From an uncultured Erysipelotrichaceae bacterium (GTDB lineage: Bacteria; Bacillota_I; Bacilli_A; Erysipelotrichales; Erysipelotrichaceae): DNA of 64,000 nucleotides. Below, piece by piece: positions 33,575 through 43,682 of this stretch (position 1 is its first letter; each line of letters begins with the position of its first letter). The position numbers were made by a program, and so were the translations under genes. Location of the stretch: assembly GCA_902775735.1 (NCBI GenBank), contig CACYNH010000009.1, positions 1 through 64,000 of the forward strand. The letters are read 5' to 3'. The notes under the pieces were generated by a model. It saw nothing but the letters and a program-made list of their open reading frames with translations. It had not been told where the DNA came from and did not search any database.

Positions 33575-34312
33575 TCAGCTGTCCAGTTCTGCGGTGAGCA
33601 GATCATTGAACATCAGGAAGGCGAATGTATCGGAAAGAACGATGTTGCTGGAATCCTGCAGGCGCAGGGTCGGCAGGACAATCACTTCATCAAAGTTATG
33701 GCGCAGCGGGTGTTTGGAGTTTACCGTCACAAGAACAAGATACGGCTTTGTGACGCCTTCCCGCCGGAAAGCCTTCAGAAACTCCTGGTGGGAAGCTCCG
33801 GTGATTGCGGAATAGAGAATCACCATATCTTTCTCCGAATAGTTATAAGGCGTGATATCCGCCGGCGGCATCATACTGACAATGTCATCATGCAGGCTGA
33901 GGGCAATGAGAAGCTCTTCAGCAGGAAGTCTTGAAAGATTTGATCCCGCCAGGATCACCTTGCGGCTCTGGCACATTCTCTCCGCCAGTTTTTTCAATTG
34001 ATTTCTGTCGGCGGATTCTTCTGTCTGACTGAGCAGCTTTGCGTACACATCCGCGCGGGAGGTGTTTCTTTTATTATTTTCCACATCTTTGAGGTCCTGC
34101 GAAAGCTGATATTGAAATTCCGCGAATCCGCCGAATCCGAGTTTCTTGGCGAAGCGGGTCAGCGCCGGCTTGGTGACTTTTGTGCCGTCTGAAATTTCGG
34201 TAATTGACTGTGTTGCCCACCGGGATGGAAATTTCTTGATCATTTCGTAGATCGTGCGGTCAGTCTTGGAAAATGAACTGAGTTTCGATTCCATTAATTC
34301 AAGAGCGTTCAT
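33575..34312 (-). CDS. MurR/RpiR-family regulator
   Basis: 245 residues. N-terminal HTH_6 (about 1-75, ITEISDGTKVTKPALTRFAKKLGF seen across residues 38-61) and a C-terminal SIS sugar-phosphate-binding domain (about 105-240, VILAGSNLSR). It is divergent from a PTS IIC gene and probably regulates it through the inverted repeat at 34379-34420. GAAGGACGG precedes the ATG. Confidence 0.92.
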   Translation of the reverse strand: MNALELMESKLSSFSKTDRTIYEMIKKFPSRWATQSITEISDGTKVTKPALTRFAKKLGFGGFAEFQYQLSQDLKDVENNKRNTSRADVYAKLLSQTEESADRNQLKKLAERMCQSRKVILAGSNLSRLPAEELLIALSLHDDIVSMMPPADITPYNYSEKDMVILYSAITGASHQEFLKAFRREGVTKPYLVLVTVNSKHPLRHNFDEVIVLPTLRLQDSSNIVLSDTFAFLMFNDLLTAELDS

Positions 34313-34378
34313 AATTGTGTCCGTCCTTCTTTACGATATTAATTATAGCGTATGTTTTGTGAGGTAAATATAAAATAT

Positions 34379-34420
34379 GTTTCAAAAACGTAAAAATAGA
34401 ATTGACACACGTTTTGAAAC
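34379..34420. promoter_or_regulatory. inverted-repeat operator, probably for RpiR
   Basis: GTTTCAAAAACGT (34379-34391) and ACGTTTTGAAAC (34409-34420) are inverted copies differing by one extra A; the right arm fills the promoter spacer. Confidence 0.65.
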
Positions 34421-34430
34421 GGACTATATT
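34402..34430 (+). promoter_or_regulatory. promoter of the PTS IIC operon
   Basis: TTGACA (34402-34407), 17 bp, TATATT (34425-34430). Confidence 0.85.
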
Positions 34431-34441
34431 GTGAGTGTGAA

Positions 34442-34455
34442 AAAAAGCGCTTTCA
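34442..34455 (+). promoter_or_regulatory. cre-like site downstream of the PTS promoter
   Basis: AAAAAGCGCTTTCA matches the CcpA cre consensus at 12 of 14 positions (the leading TG is missing) and sits just after the predicted start, where it would act as a roadblock. Confidence 0.45.
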
Positions 34456-34505
34456 CAAAGCTGCCTGATCAGCAGCGGAAAGAACAAATCTCAGGAGAAA
34501 AAGTA

Positions 34506-35774
34506 ATGGAAAAGTTATTGGATAAACTGATCGCAATATCCGCTAAATTCGCGCAGAACAGTGTTCTGAATATCATCCAGGGCGCATTCATGATGTTAAT
34601 GCCGGTTACCATGATCGGCGGCTTCACGGCACTCTTCAACGGCATCGGTATTGATGCCTACCAGGCTTTTATCACTTCGACCGGAATCAAAAGCATTCTC
34701 AGTGTAATTTACCAGTGGACAATCGGCATGTTCGGCGTCTATGTATCCTTCCTGGTCGCTTACCAGTTCGCAAAATTCCACAGATGCGCAAAGTCAGACA
34801 TTTCAGTAGGCCTTGTCTCTCTGGTCTGCTTCCTGATCGTCACGCCGTTCGTCACACCTGAAGAGCCCTACGCTCCGATGATGCTGCCGACAAGCTGGTT
34901 AGGTGCTTCCGGTATGTTCACAGGTATTATCATTGCCTTCATCGTTGGCTATATCTTCAAGTTCTGCCAGAAGTACAACATCGTCATTAAGCTTCCTGAG
35001 CAGGTTCCGCCGATGGTATCCGCCCAGTTCACCAGCATTATCCCGGGCACGTTCGCTATGATTCTCTTCGGCATTCTCAATATGATCTTCGCAGGAACCT
35101 CTCTCGGTTCTTTCCATCAGCTGATTTATACAATCGTTTCCGCGCCGCTTAACGCTGTCGGTTCCAATATCTTCGGTTCATGGATTCTGATGGTTGTCCT
35201 CTACGGTCTCTGGTTCTGCGGTATCCACGGCGGCATGACAGTCGGTCCGATCATTATGATGCTGTTCATGCAGCTGCAGATGGAAAACATGGCAGCTTAC
35301 CAGGCAGGTCAGCCTCTGCCCCACATGTTTGTCGGTGACGCGTTAAGCTATGGTACCGGCTCCATCCCGATGATTGTCGCGGCGCTTCTGGTCTGCAGAT
35401 CCGAATCCAACAAATCCATCGCAAGACTCGGCTTCCTGCCTGCGTTCTTCGGCGTTGATGAACCCGTCTACTTCGGTTTCCCGATGATCCTGAACCCGAT
35501 GTTCTTCATTCCCTGGGTTCTTATCGCTCCGACAATTGCCGTCTTCGGAACACATCTTCTCAAACTGATCGGTCTGCTTGGCTATTCCAACGGGACCGCT
35601 GGTCAGAACGCCGCAAACCTTCCGTTCTTTGTCGGAAACATGATGAACTATGGCGTCAGAGGCCTGATCTGGGGCTGTGTCCTGTTCGCGGTCATCGTTC
35701 TGGCGTATGTTCCCTTCGTCAAGGCATATGACAAGCAGATGCTCGAAAAGGAAAAAGAAACAGCAGCTGAATAA
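34506..35774 (+). CDS. PTS IIC component, lactose/cellobiose (beta-glucoside) family
   Basis: 422 residues, about ten membrane spans. Family signature LPAFFGVDEPVYFGFPMILNP in the second half carries the substrate-site Glu (seen as GVDEPVYFG), with LPEQVPPMVSAQF in the middle. It imports a beta-linked disaccharide with phosphorylation. No IIA or IIB gene is adjacent, so it must use subunits encoded elsewhere. The start is placed at 34506 (CAGGAG upstream), not at an earlier ATG inside the promoter region. Confidence 0.93.
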   Translation: MEKLLDKLIAISAKFAQNSVLNIIQGAFMMLMPVTMIGGFTALFNGIGIDAYQAFITSTGIKSILSVIYQWTIGMFGVYVSFLVAYQFAKFHRCAKSDISVGLVSLVCFLIVTPFVTPEEPYAPMMLPTSWLGASGMFTGIIIAFIVGYIFKFCQKYNIVIKLPEQVPPMVSAQFTSIIPGTFAMILFGILNMIFAGTSLGSFHQLIYTIVSAPLNAVGSNIFGSWILMVVLYGLWFCGIHGGMTVGPIIMMLFMQLQMENMAAYQAGQPLPHMFVGDALSYGTGSIPMIVAALLVCRSESNKSIARLGFLPAFFGVDEPVYFGFPMILNPMFFIPWVLIAPTIAVFGTHLLKLIGLLGYSNGTAGQNAANLPFFVGNMMNYGVRGLIWGCVLFAVIVLAYVPFVKAYDKQMLEKEKETAAE

Positions 35775-35790
35775 CGATTAAGAAAACGGC

Positions 35791-35812
35791 GGAGGAGGGG
35801 AAACCTTCCTCC
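35791..35812 (+). terminator. hairpin between PTS IIC and ChbG-like gene
   Basis: GGAGGAGGG (35791-35799) pairs with CCTTCCTCC (35804-35812) with one G-T pair and loop GAAA. Poor T run: a partial terminator or processing site. Confidence 0.5.
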
Positions 35813-35839
35813 GTTTGACTCAGAAAGCGAGAAAACAGA

Positions 35840-36637
35840 ATGAAATTACTTGTACAGAGCGATGATTACGGAATCACAAGAGCAGTCTCCCTCGGCTGCA
35901 TCCATGGAATCAGAAACGGTATTGTCAGAAACACCGGTATGTTTGCCAACATGCCCTGGATTGAAGAATGTGTCGAATGGATCCGTCCTTACCTGGATCA
36001 GATTGCCTTCGGCATCGACCTCAACGCCTCCACCGGCCCGTCAATTCTGGGTCATGAAAAGCTTCCGACTTTAACACATGAGGACGGCACATTCCTTGGC
36101 TCAAAAGAAAACAGAGCCCTGGATACTGATGAAAACAATCATGATCATCTGGCAGCTCACAGAGATGAGCTCTATGCGGAATTCAAAGCACAGATCGAAA
36201 GATACATCGAACTGGTCGGCCATAAGCCTGACTATATCCACAATCACGCCTATGGCACCGTCACAACCGACGAAGTCACCAGAACGCTGGCAAAGGAATA
36301 CGGCATTCTCTGCTCAGTCGCTTTTATGGACAGACCTGAAGTGAAGGAAGCAGGCATGGGCTGGTATCAGTGGGGCGGACCGGAAGCGCAGCTGAAGGAA
36401 GACCCCATCGCTTATATCACCGAAGACAAAGGCGGAATCCTTGATCAGGAATACGGCTATATCGTTTCCCATTGCGGCTACGCTGACGCTGATCTGTTCA
36501 GACTGACAAGCTTTACACTCTGCCGTCCCATGGACCTTGACTGCATGACCAGTGAAGAAGTAAAGAACTGGGTGAAGGAAAACAATATTGAGCTGGCTTC
36601 CTTTAAAGACCTTCCGGCGGAATGGATTGAAAAATAA
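35840..36637 (+). CDS. ChbG/YdjC-family carbohydrate deacetylase
   Basis: 265 residues. N-terminal SDDYGITRAVSLG with the metal-binding Asp pair and YIHNHAYGTV near 133 with His ligands are the YdjC/ChbG signature; ChbG removes an acetyl group from chitobiose phosphates. Placed behind a cellobiose-type IIC and near an RpiR regulator, it suggests that the transported sugar includes chito- or cello-oligosaccharides. Confidence 0.9.
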   Translation: MKLLVQSDDYGITRAVSLGCIHGIRNGIVRNTGMFANMPWIEECVEWIRPYLDQIAFGIDLNASTGPSILGHEKLPTLTHEDGTFLGSKENRALDTDENNHDHLAAHRDELYAEFKAQIERYIELVGHKPDYIHNHAYGTVTTDEVTRTLAKEYGILCSVAFMDRPEVKEAGMGWYQWGGPEAQLKEDPIAYITEDKGGILDQEYGYIVSHCGYADADLFRLTSFTLCRPMDLDCMTSEEVKNWVKENNIELASFKDLPAEWIEK

Positions 36638-36667
36638 ACCATAACTGTAAAATACTCAGAATCAACA

Positions 36668-36710
36668 CAGCCTATATCCTGTTTATTCAGAACGGATTCA
36701 GGCTGCTTTT
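36668..36710 (+). terminator. terminator of the PTS IIC-deacetylase operon
   Basis: CAGCCT (36668-36673) pairs with AGGCTG (36700-36705), with an inner GTT/AAC pairing and a T-rich tail. Confidence 0.6.
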
Positions 36711-36843
36711 CTGTTTTCTTTCATGACACAAGCGGAAACCATGAACTGTCCTGGCTGCCTTCTTAAACCTGCCGGACAGATTTTAGATTGCGGCATCCTG
36801 TTCAAAAAGGTAGAATTGTGTAGAATTCTAAATGGTGAATGTC

Positions 36844-37572
36844 ATGAGAAAAAAGATTTTAACAGGAATGAGCGCGCTGCTTGTCGTGCTGTGTGTCTTC
36901 CTGAGCGGATGCTCAAAGAGAAGTACAGCATACACAGCGGAGCCTTACTATACATACGAAGACCTGTTCCGCAAAGCGGGATATACAAAACGCATCGCTT
37001 ATATGTACATGGCCGGCAGTGAAACATACGAAAGCGCCGAAGCTTTAAAGGAAGCGGTGGGCCAGCCGGAAACAGCCGCGGTGGTTGAATGGGAAGGATC
37101 GGAAAACAAAGCCACTTCCTACAACCAGGGTCAGGACGAGACAAAGGTCGGCGCGGTGACCAGCAGCTACCGCTACGCGAAAAGCGGCGAAAGAATCGCA
37201 AAAATCGGCGGCGGCTATTATCTTGAGTACACTTACAAAGACGGTAAGCTGGTTCAGATCAACCGCTATCCGGGCGAAAAGAAAACCGCTGACGCGGAAG
37301 CGGTCATGACCATCGAGTTCAAGTATGACTCTGAAGGAAACAACACTGTCGTTTCCGTCGTGGATGAAACCGATGGCAACAAGCTGGTCTATGATTACAA
37401 GCTCTCCTATGATGAGAAGGGCAGACTCTCCACAATCGTCTATGTCTCGGAGGCGGGCGATGAGGAAAGCTATACCAACTTTGTTTACAATGACAAGGGA
37501 CTTGTCTCATCCGCTGCCCGTTATGGCAAGGATGACCGTCTGCTTGTATTGACCGAGTATTCCTACGAGTAA
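36844..37572 (+). CDS. hypothetical lipoprotein
   Basis: 242 residues. Signal peptide with lipobox LSGC (MRKKILTGMSALLVVL, then Cys near 23). The mature part contains short beta-strand repeats such as YDSEGNNTVVSVVDE and YDEKGRLSTIVYVSE, akin to YD-type repeats; no catalytic motif. Start at 36844 fits the signal peptide; an ATG at 36832 adds four residues. Two tandem TAGAAT boxes lie at 36811 and 36821. The repeats resemble the C-terminal part of the protein at 45498. Confidence 0.75.
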   Translation: MRKKILTGMSALLVVLCVFLSGCSKRSTAYTAEPYYTYEDLFRKAGYTKRIAYMYMAGSETYESAEALKEAVGQPETAAVVEWEGSENKATSYNQGQDETKVGAVTSSYRYAKSGERIAKIGGGYYLEYTYKDGKLVQINRYPGEKKTADAEAVMTIEFKYDSEGNNTVVSVVDETDGNKLVYDYKLSYDEKGRLSTIVYVSEAGDEESYTNFVYNDKGLVSSAARYGKDDRLLVLTEYSYE

Positions 37573-37594
37573 TCGCAAGATTACCCGTTTTTTT
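37569..37594 (+). terminator. terminator of the lipoprotein gene
   Basis: GTAATC (37569-37574) pairs with GATTAC (37579-37584), loop GCAA, then seven T after CCG. It overlaps the stop codon. Confidence 0.75.
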
Positions 37595-37605
37595 ATTCTC
37601 CACAG

Positions 37606-37614
37606 TGCTATAAT
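37606..37614 (+). promoter_or_regulatory. extended -10 of the thiT transcript
   Basis: TGC-TATAAT, with the riboswitch beginning at the predicted start. Confidence 0.65.
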
Positions 37615-37623
37615 CAATTCCGT

Positions 37624-37732
37624 GAACAGGGGTGTGCGTCACGCACTGAGACAGACCCTTATCACCTGATCTAGGTAATACTAGCGTAGGGAGTTCCAAA
37701 AACTCTTTACGCCTCTGGTTAAATTGGAGGTG
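37624..37732 (+). promoter_or_regulatory. TPP riboswitch (THI element) controlling thiT
   Basis: Conserved THI-box blocks are present in order: CAGGGGTG, CACTGAGA, ACCCTT, ACCTGATCTAGGTAAT and GCGTAGGGAGTTC. P1 can form from GAAC near 37624 and GTTC at 37692-37696. Downstream, GCGTA (37684-37688) can pair with TACGC (37708-37712); when the aptamer uses the first strand, CGCCTC (37710-37715) is free to pair with GAGGTG (37727-37732), hiding the ribosome site. This reads as translational repression by thiamine pyrophosphate. Confidence 0.95.
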
Positions 37733-37740
37733 TATTTTTT

Positions 37741-38283
37741 ATGAAAAACAACCAGATCCGTGACATCGCCTACATGGGCATGTATCTTGCACTGTTCTTC
37801 GTATTCGACTGGCTTGCCAATGTGATCGGTCTCTTCCAGATGCCTCAGGGCGGCTCACTGGGACTCGGTATCCTGCCGCTGCTGTTATGTTCCTATCACC
37901 TGGGATGGAAGAAGGGAACTCTGGTCTGCCTGATCGCTGTACTGATGATGTTCATGACCGGCAAGGTCTATGTGGTTCAGAATTCCGACGGCTTTGCGCC
38001 ATGGCAGATCGCGGTTCAGTTCATTATGGAATATCCGGTTGCCTTCGGCGTTTACGGACTTGCGTCGCTGTTCCCGAACATCGGTAAATTCTATTCCGGC
38101 GTCGCTGTGACGAATCTGATCCGCCTGGTGATCCACGTCATTGCCGGCACAATCTTCTGGGGAACACCCTGGTGGGGCAGCTTCACATATAACGCGTGGT
38201 ATATGATCCCGACCATGATCATGTGCCTGATTCTGATTCCGCTGATTTATGAGCGGCTTAAGAAATCAAGACTCTTCAACTGA
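37741..38283 (+). CDS. thiT: thiamine transporter ThiT, ECF S component
   Basis: 180 residues, six membrane spans. Substrate-binding protein of an ECF transporter; features include MPQGGSLGLGILPLLL near 33 and the Trp/Tyr-rich third quarter (WGTPWWGSFTYNAWY). It needs the shared EcfA/A'/T module, not in this window. The TPP riboswitch directly upstream fixes the substrate with high confidence. Confidence 0.95.
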   Translation: MKNNQIRDIAYMGMYLALFFVFDWLANVIGLFQMPQGGSLGLGILPLLLCSYHLGWKKGTLVCLIAVLMMFMTGKVYVVQNSDGFAPWQIAVQFIMEYPVAFGVYGLASLFPNIGKFYSGVAVTNLIRLVIHVIAGTIFWGTPWWGSFTYNAWYMIPTMIMCLILIPLIYERLKKSRLFN

Positions 38284-38287
38284 AACG

Positions 38288-38325
38288 AAAAGATCAGCCG
38301 CTGCTGTCTGGCGGCTGATCTTTTT
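38288..38325. terminator. bidirectional terminator between thiT and the GH1 gene
   Basis: AAAAGATCAGCCGC (38288-38301) pairs with GCGGCTGATCTTTT (38311-38324), 14 perfect pairs with A/T flanks serving both strands. Confidence 0.9.
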
Positions 38326-38344
38326 ATAATACTTTCCCGGGAAA

Positions 38345-39868
<1,524 letters not shown>

Positions 39869-39870
39869 TT

Positions 39871-39900
39871 ATTGTAAAGAAATCCTGCATGAAGGGTCAA
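39871..39900 (-). promoter_or_regulatory. promoter of the GH1 gene
   Basis: Minus-strand TTGACC (39900-39895), 18 bp, TACAAT (39876-39871). Confidence 0.6.
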
Positions 39901-39931
39901 TGGCAACCGTCTTTTTCTGTCTTTTCGTCAG

Positions 39932-39940
39932 TGCTATAAT
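39932..39940 (+). promoter_or_regulatory. extended -10 of tmk, leaderless arrangement
   Basis: Perfect TGC-TATAAT ending 6 bases before the ATG at 39947, with no Shine-Dalgarno between. Confidence 0.65.
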
Positions 39941-39946
39941 AGGCCC

Positions 39947-40576
39947 ATGGAAAAAGGACTATTCATTACATTTGAAGGACCGGACGGCTCCGGCAAAACA
40001 ACGGTTTCCACCGCGGTATGCCATCGCCTTGAAAAAGAAGGATACCCGGTCCGCTATACAAGAGAACCGGGAGGCTCCGCGATTGCCGAACAGATCCGCG
40101 GCGTGATTCTCGATCCCGAAAATACCGCCATGGACGCCAGGACTGAGGCACTGCTTTATGCGGCCAGCCGCCGCCAGCATCTGGTTGAAAAAGTGCTTCC
40201 TGCCCTGGAAGAGGGAATTCATGTGATCTCCGACCGTTTCGTTGACAGTTCCCTGGCATATCAGGGCACCGGCAGACAGATCGGCATCGAAGAAGTTTTC
40301 GCCATCAACCAGTTCGCGATAGAAGGACATATGCCGGTAAAGACTATCTATCTGGACGTGGATCCGGAAATTGGCCTGGAAAGAATCCGCAAAGGCCGCA
40401 CATATCTCGACCGCCTGGATCAGGAAAGCATCGAGTTCCATGAGCGTGTTCTGGAAGGATACCGTGAGGTCATTCACCGCTATGCGGACAGAATGATCAT
40501 CATCGACGCCAACCGCGCGCCGGAAGAAGTGATCGAAGACGCGTACAGAGCCGTGAAAGGACTGCTGGATGCTTAA
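39947..40576 (+). CDS. tmk: thymidylate kinase
   Basis: 209 residues. dTMP to dTDP. P-loop FEGPDGSGKTT near 8-18, YTREPGG near 39 (DR-type lid residues follow) and DRFVDSSLAYQGTGR near 93-107. Overlaps holB by 8 bases; tmk-holB-ricT-rsmI is a conserved Bacillota order. Apparently leaderless. Confidence 0.97.
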   Translation: MEKGLFITFEGPDGSGKTTVSTAVCHRLEKEGYPVRYTREPGGSAIAEQIRGVILDPENTAMDARTEALLYAASRRQHLVEKVLPALEEGIHVISDRFVDSSLAYQGTGRQIGIEEVFAINQFAIEGHMPVKTIYLDVDPEIGLERIRKGRTYLDRLDQESIEFHERVLEGYREVIHRYADRMIIIDANRAPEEVIEDAYRAVKGLLDA

Positions 40577-41576
40577 GGATCAGCTGAAAAGACAGCAGCC
40601 GGTCGTATACAGGGCACTGGAAAACGCCTGCAAAAGAGACGGGGTTTCCAACGCCTATCTTTTCCGCGGGCCTTACGGAACGATGAAGAATGAAGCAGCT
40701 CTGCTTTTGGCGCAGAGCATTTTCTGCACTGAGGGCGATGGTCTTGCCTGTGAGGAGTGCAATACCTGCCGCCGGGTCAGGGAAGGACTATACACCGACC
40801 TGATTGTGCTGGACGGGGCGAAGAAACCCATTTCCAAGGAAATGGTTGATGAGATACAGGAAACCTTCTCGAAAACCTCACTGGAAGGAAAAGAAGGCAA
40901 GCGGGTCTACATCATCCAGAACTGCGAGACCGCCAGCATCTCCGCCCAGAACAGCATGCTCAAGTTCCTGGAGGAGCCGGGCAAAGGCGTAACCGCCATC
41001 CTGACGACAGACAACGTCAACCGCCTGCTGCCGACAATCATCTCCAGATGCACGGTTCTGCCGTTTCTGCCGATGAGCTCGCAGGGGTATTATGAGGCGG
41101 CGGTCGACGCCGGCATCCCCAGAGAAGACGCCTATCTGATTTCGCATATCGTCCGCGATCCCAAAGAGATCCGGCCGTTCTATGACAGTGAGCTCTATGA
41201 AAAAGCGGTGATGATGCTGAAACAGTTCCTCGGCATCGATCCGTTCCTGTTCAGCGAGTTCCTGGTTGACTGGGAAACCCAGTGGCGTTCTCCTTCCAGC
41301 GACAGGGAAAAAGCCAAAGCGGACAATCTTGTCCTGGCTGCCGCGTTTTTCGATCTTGTCCATCTTTACGGATGCGATGTGATCAGGCATGACGCGGAAG
41401 GTCCTGCATGGTATCATGATGCAGTATTTCATGCAAAGGGCAATATTGAGCAGTATGGAAAGCTGATTGTGATTGCCGATGAACAGAAAGACCGGGTCAA
41501 CCGGTTCAACGATCTGAATCTTGTCATGGCACAGGCATTCAGCAGACTGGAGGAATTGAAACATGAGCTTGGATAA
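40569..41576 (+). CDS. holB: DNA polymerase III delta' subunit
   Basis: 335 residues. Clamp-loader subunit. The zinc module CTEGDGLACEECNTC near 53-67, the P-loop position replaced by RGPYGTMKNEAAL (no functional Walker A, normal for delta'), QNCETASISAQNSMLKFLEEP and the SRC motif IISRCTVLPF. Overlaps ricT by 14 bases. Confidence 0.95.
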   Translation: MLKDQLKRQQPVVYRALENACKRDGVSNAYLFRGPYGTMKNEAALLLAQSIFCTEGDGLACEECNTCRRVREGLYTDLIVLDGAKKPISKEMVDEIQETFSKTSLEGKEGKRVYIIQNCETASISAQNSMLKFLEEPGKGVTAILTTDNVNRLLPTIISRCTVLPFLPMSSQGYYEAAVDAGIPREDAYLISHIVRDPKEIRPFYDSELYEKAVMMLKQFLGIDPFLFSEFLVDWETQWRSPSSDREKAKADNLVLAAAFFDLVHLYGCDVIRHDAEGPAWYHDAVFHAKGNIEQYGKLIVIADEQKDRVNRFNDLNLVMAQAFSRLEELKHELG

Positions 41577-42819
41577 AAGCACACTTATAAATAAAGAAGA
41601 GGAACAGGAAACTGAAGTCAGCTATCCCTTTTCGGTAGCTGTCCGTTTCCGTGACGCCGCGAAGCCGTATTCATTCGGCTGCTACAACGACAGGATCCGC
41701 AAAGGCGACTGGGTTGTTGTCGAAACCGCCCAGGGACTGGAAATGGGATCCGCCGAAGCGGACGCTCTGAGCGTTGAAAAATACGGTCTTCACATGCCGA
41801 CCAGACCCGTCATCCGGCTGGCCAGCGAAACCGACATCAGAAGCTACGAGGAAAATGTTCACTACGAACAGGAAGCCTACCGCATCTGCGCCGAGGAAAT
41901 CGAATCCCTCGGTCTTGATATGAATCTGCTCAATGCCCAGTACACACTCGACCGGGCAAAGATTCTTTTCATCTATCTGGCTGACCAGAGAGTCGACTTC
42001 CGCGAACTGCTCAAGCATCTCGGCGCCAGGCTGCGCTGCCGCATTGAACTCAGACAGATCGGCGAGCGCGACAAGGCGAAGATGGTCGGCGGCATCGGCA
42101 TGTGCGGCATGGAATGCTGCTGCAGAAGGTTCAAGAACCACTTTGACGTCATTTCCATCAACATGGCCAAGAACCAGCTGCTCGCCCTCAACACCGAAAA
42201 GCTTTCCGGCATGTGCGGCAAACTGATGTGCTGTCTGAAATATGAAGACAATGACTATAAAGAACTGACCGACGGCCTGCCCAAGATGGGCTCCCAGGTT
42301 GAATATGAAGGCGGTATCTACCGCATCACTTCAATGAATGTCATGAGCGATGAGGCAAAGCTGGAAAACCATGCCCAGGTTGTTTTCCTTTCGCTCAAAG
42401 ATCTCAGGGAAAAGACCATCCCGCGCAAGGGTGTGGTCATGCAGAAGAGAAACGAAGGCGAAAAGAAGGAAGTCATCCACCGCTCTGGCCGCATGCCCGA
42501 AAGCGCGCAGAGCGCGGTTCCCCACGTTTCCATGGAACTGCCCAGCATGGCGGAAAAGAAAGAAAAACCGCAGAACCGCCGCCAGAACCAGAACAGGGAT
42601 CAGAAACGCGACAATAACGGCGGCACGGTTTCAAGAGAAGTCCGCCGCACCGGCTCTTCAAACAGCCAGCAGAATAACAGCAGGGACAATAACCGCCGCA
42701 ATGATAACAGACGGCGTGAAAACACAAACCGTCAGAACAATACCGCACCGAAGCCCGAGACAAAGAACGTCACTGTCCGCACCTTCGGCCGTAAGAAAAC
42801 ACAGGAGGAGAACAAGTGA
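41563..42819 (+). CDS. ricT: RicT (YaaT) PSP1-domain protein with basic tail
   Basis: 418 residues. PSP1 core (about 20-275) with the RicT cysteine clusters GMCGMECCCRRF and GMCGKLMCCLKYE that hold an iron-sulfur cluster in the Y-complex (RicA-RicF-RicT), a specificity factor for RNase Y. After about residue 300 comes an unusual tail of roughly 115 residues very rich in Arg, Asn and Gln (for example NNRRNDNRRRENTNRQNN), probably disordered and possibly RNA-binding. Bacillus YaaT, about 275 residues, lacks this tail. Confidence 0.93.
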   Translation: MSLDKSTLINKEEEQETEVSYPFSVAVRFRDAAKPYSFGCYNDRIRKGDWVVVETAQGLEMGSAEADALSVEKYGLHMPTRPVIRLASETDIRSYEENVHYEQEAYRICAEEIESLGLDMNLLNAQYTLDRAKILFIYLADQRVDFRELLKHLGARLRCRIELRQIGERDKAKMVGGIGMCGMECCCRRFKNHFDVISINMAKNQLLALNTEKLSGMCGKLMCCLKYEDNDYKELTDGLPKMGSQVEYEGGIYRITSMNVMSDEAKLENHAQVVFLSLKDLREKTIPRKGVVMQKRNEGEKKEVIHRSGRMPESAQSAVPHVSMELPSMAEKKEKPQNRRQNQNRDQKRDNNGGTVSREVRRTGSSNSQQNNSRDNNRRNDNRRRENTNRQNNTAPKPETKNVTVRTFGRKKTQEENK

Positions 42820-43682
42820 ACCGGCAGAAATCATTTGAAAATGAAATGCCGACGCTGTTCCTTGTCCCGACCCCGATCGGCAACCTTTCCGAGATGACGC
42901 CGAGAGCCATCGAGGTCCTTTCGTCTGTCGATGTCATCGCCTGTGAGGATACCCGCACCAGCGGTCAGCTGCTGAAGCATTTTGATATTTCCAAACGCCT
43001 GATCGCCTGCCAGAACTTCAACGAGGAAACCAGCGCGAGGGGAATCGTCAACCTGCTTTCCCAGGGAAACAATGTCGCCCTGATTTCCGACGCCGGCTAT
43101 CCTCTGATTTCCGACCCCGGACAGAGAGTGGTTTCGATGGTCACCGCCGCCGGCTACAACGTTGTGCCGGTTTCCGGCTGCAGCGCTGTTCTGAACGCGC
43201 TTGTGGCTTCCGGCCTGATCGCCCAGCCGTTCCTCTTTGTCGGCTTCCTGCCGCCCGGAAATTCCGAAAGAGTGAAGAAACTGCAGGAATACAGGGCCTA
43301 TCCGATGACGATGGTTTTCTATGAGGCGCCCCACCGCATCAAAAAAATGCTGGAAAGCTGCCTTGAAGTGCTCGGCGACAGAAGAGCGTGCCTGTGCCGG
43401 GAAATGACAAAGCTTCATGAAGAGTTCCTGCGCGGTACCATCAGTGAAATGATCGAAGCCGCCGATGAGCTCAAAGGCGAAATGGTTCTTGTGGTGGAGG
43501 GCAACCGCGATGATTACTCCAAGGATGTCGATATGTCGATGATCCTCAGGATGGTCAGGGAGTCGGTGGAAACCGGCATGAGCACCTCCCAGGCGATCAA
43601 GGAAGTCGCGGGCCGCACCGGCGTTTCGAAAAACAAGATCTATGACATGGTTCACAAAGCTGAACAGAAAGGAACCTGCTGA
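42816..43682 (+). CDS. rsmI: 16S rRNA 2'-O-methyltransferase RsmI
   Basis: 288 residues from a GTG start, overlapping the ricT stop, with CAGGAGGAG 5 bases upstream. Methylates C1402 of 16S rRNA. Tetrapyrrole-methylase fold: FLVPTPIGNLSEMTPRA near 15, ACEDTRTSG near 43, SDAGYPLISDPG near 90. Ends one base inside the next start. Confidence 0.96.
   Translation: MNRQKSFENEMPTLFLVPTPIGNLSEMTPRAIEVLSSVDVIACEDTRTSGQLLKHFDISKRLIACQNFNEETSARGIVNLLSQGNNVALISDAGYPLISDPGQRVVSMVTAAGYNVVPVSGCSAVLNALVASGLIAQPFLFVGFLPPGNSERVKKLQEYRAYPMTMVFYEAPHRIKKMLESCLEVLGDRRACLCREMTKLHEEFLRGTISEMIEAADELKGEMVLVVEGNRDDYSKDVDMSMILRMVRESVETGMSTSQAIKEVAGRTGVSKNKIYDMVHKAEQKGTC

Noticed and set aside
36723..37022. 99-codon frame over the lipoprotein start
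   Set aside because: It overlaps the signal peptide of the lipoprotein in another frame and lacks a ribosome site.
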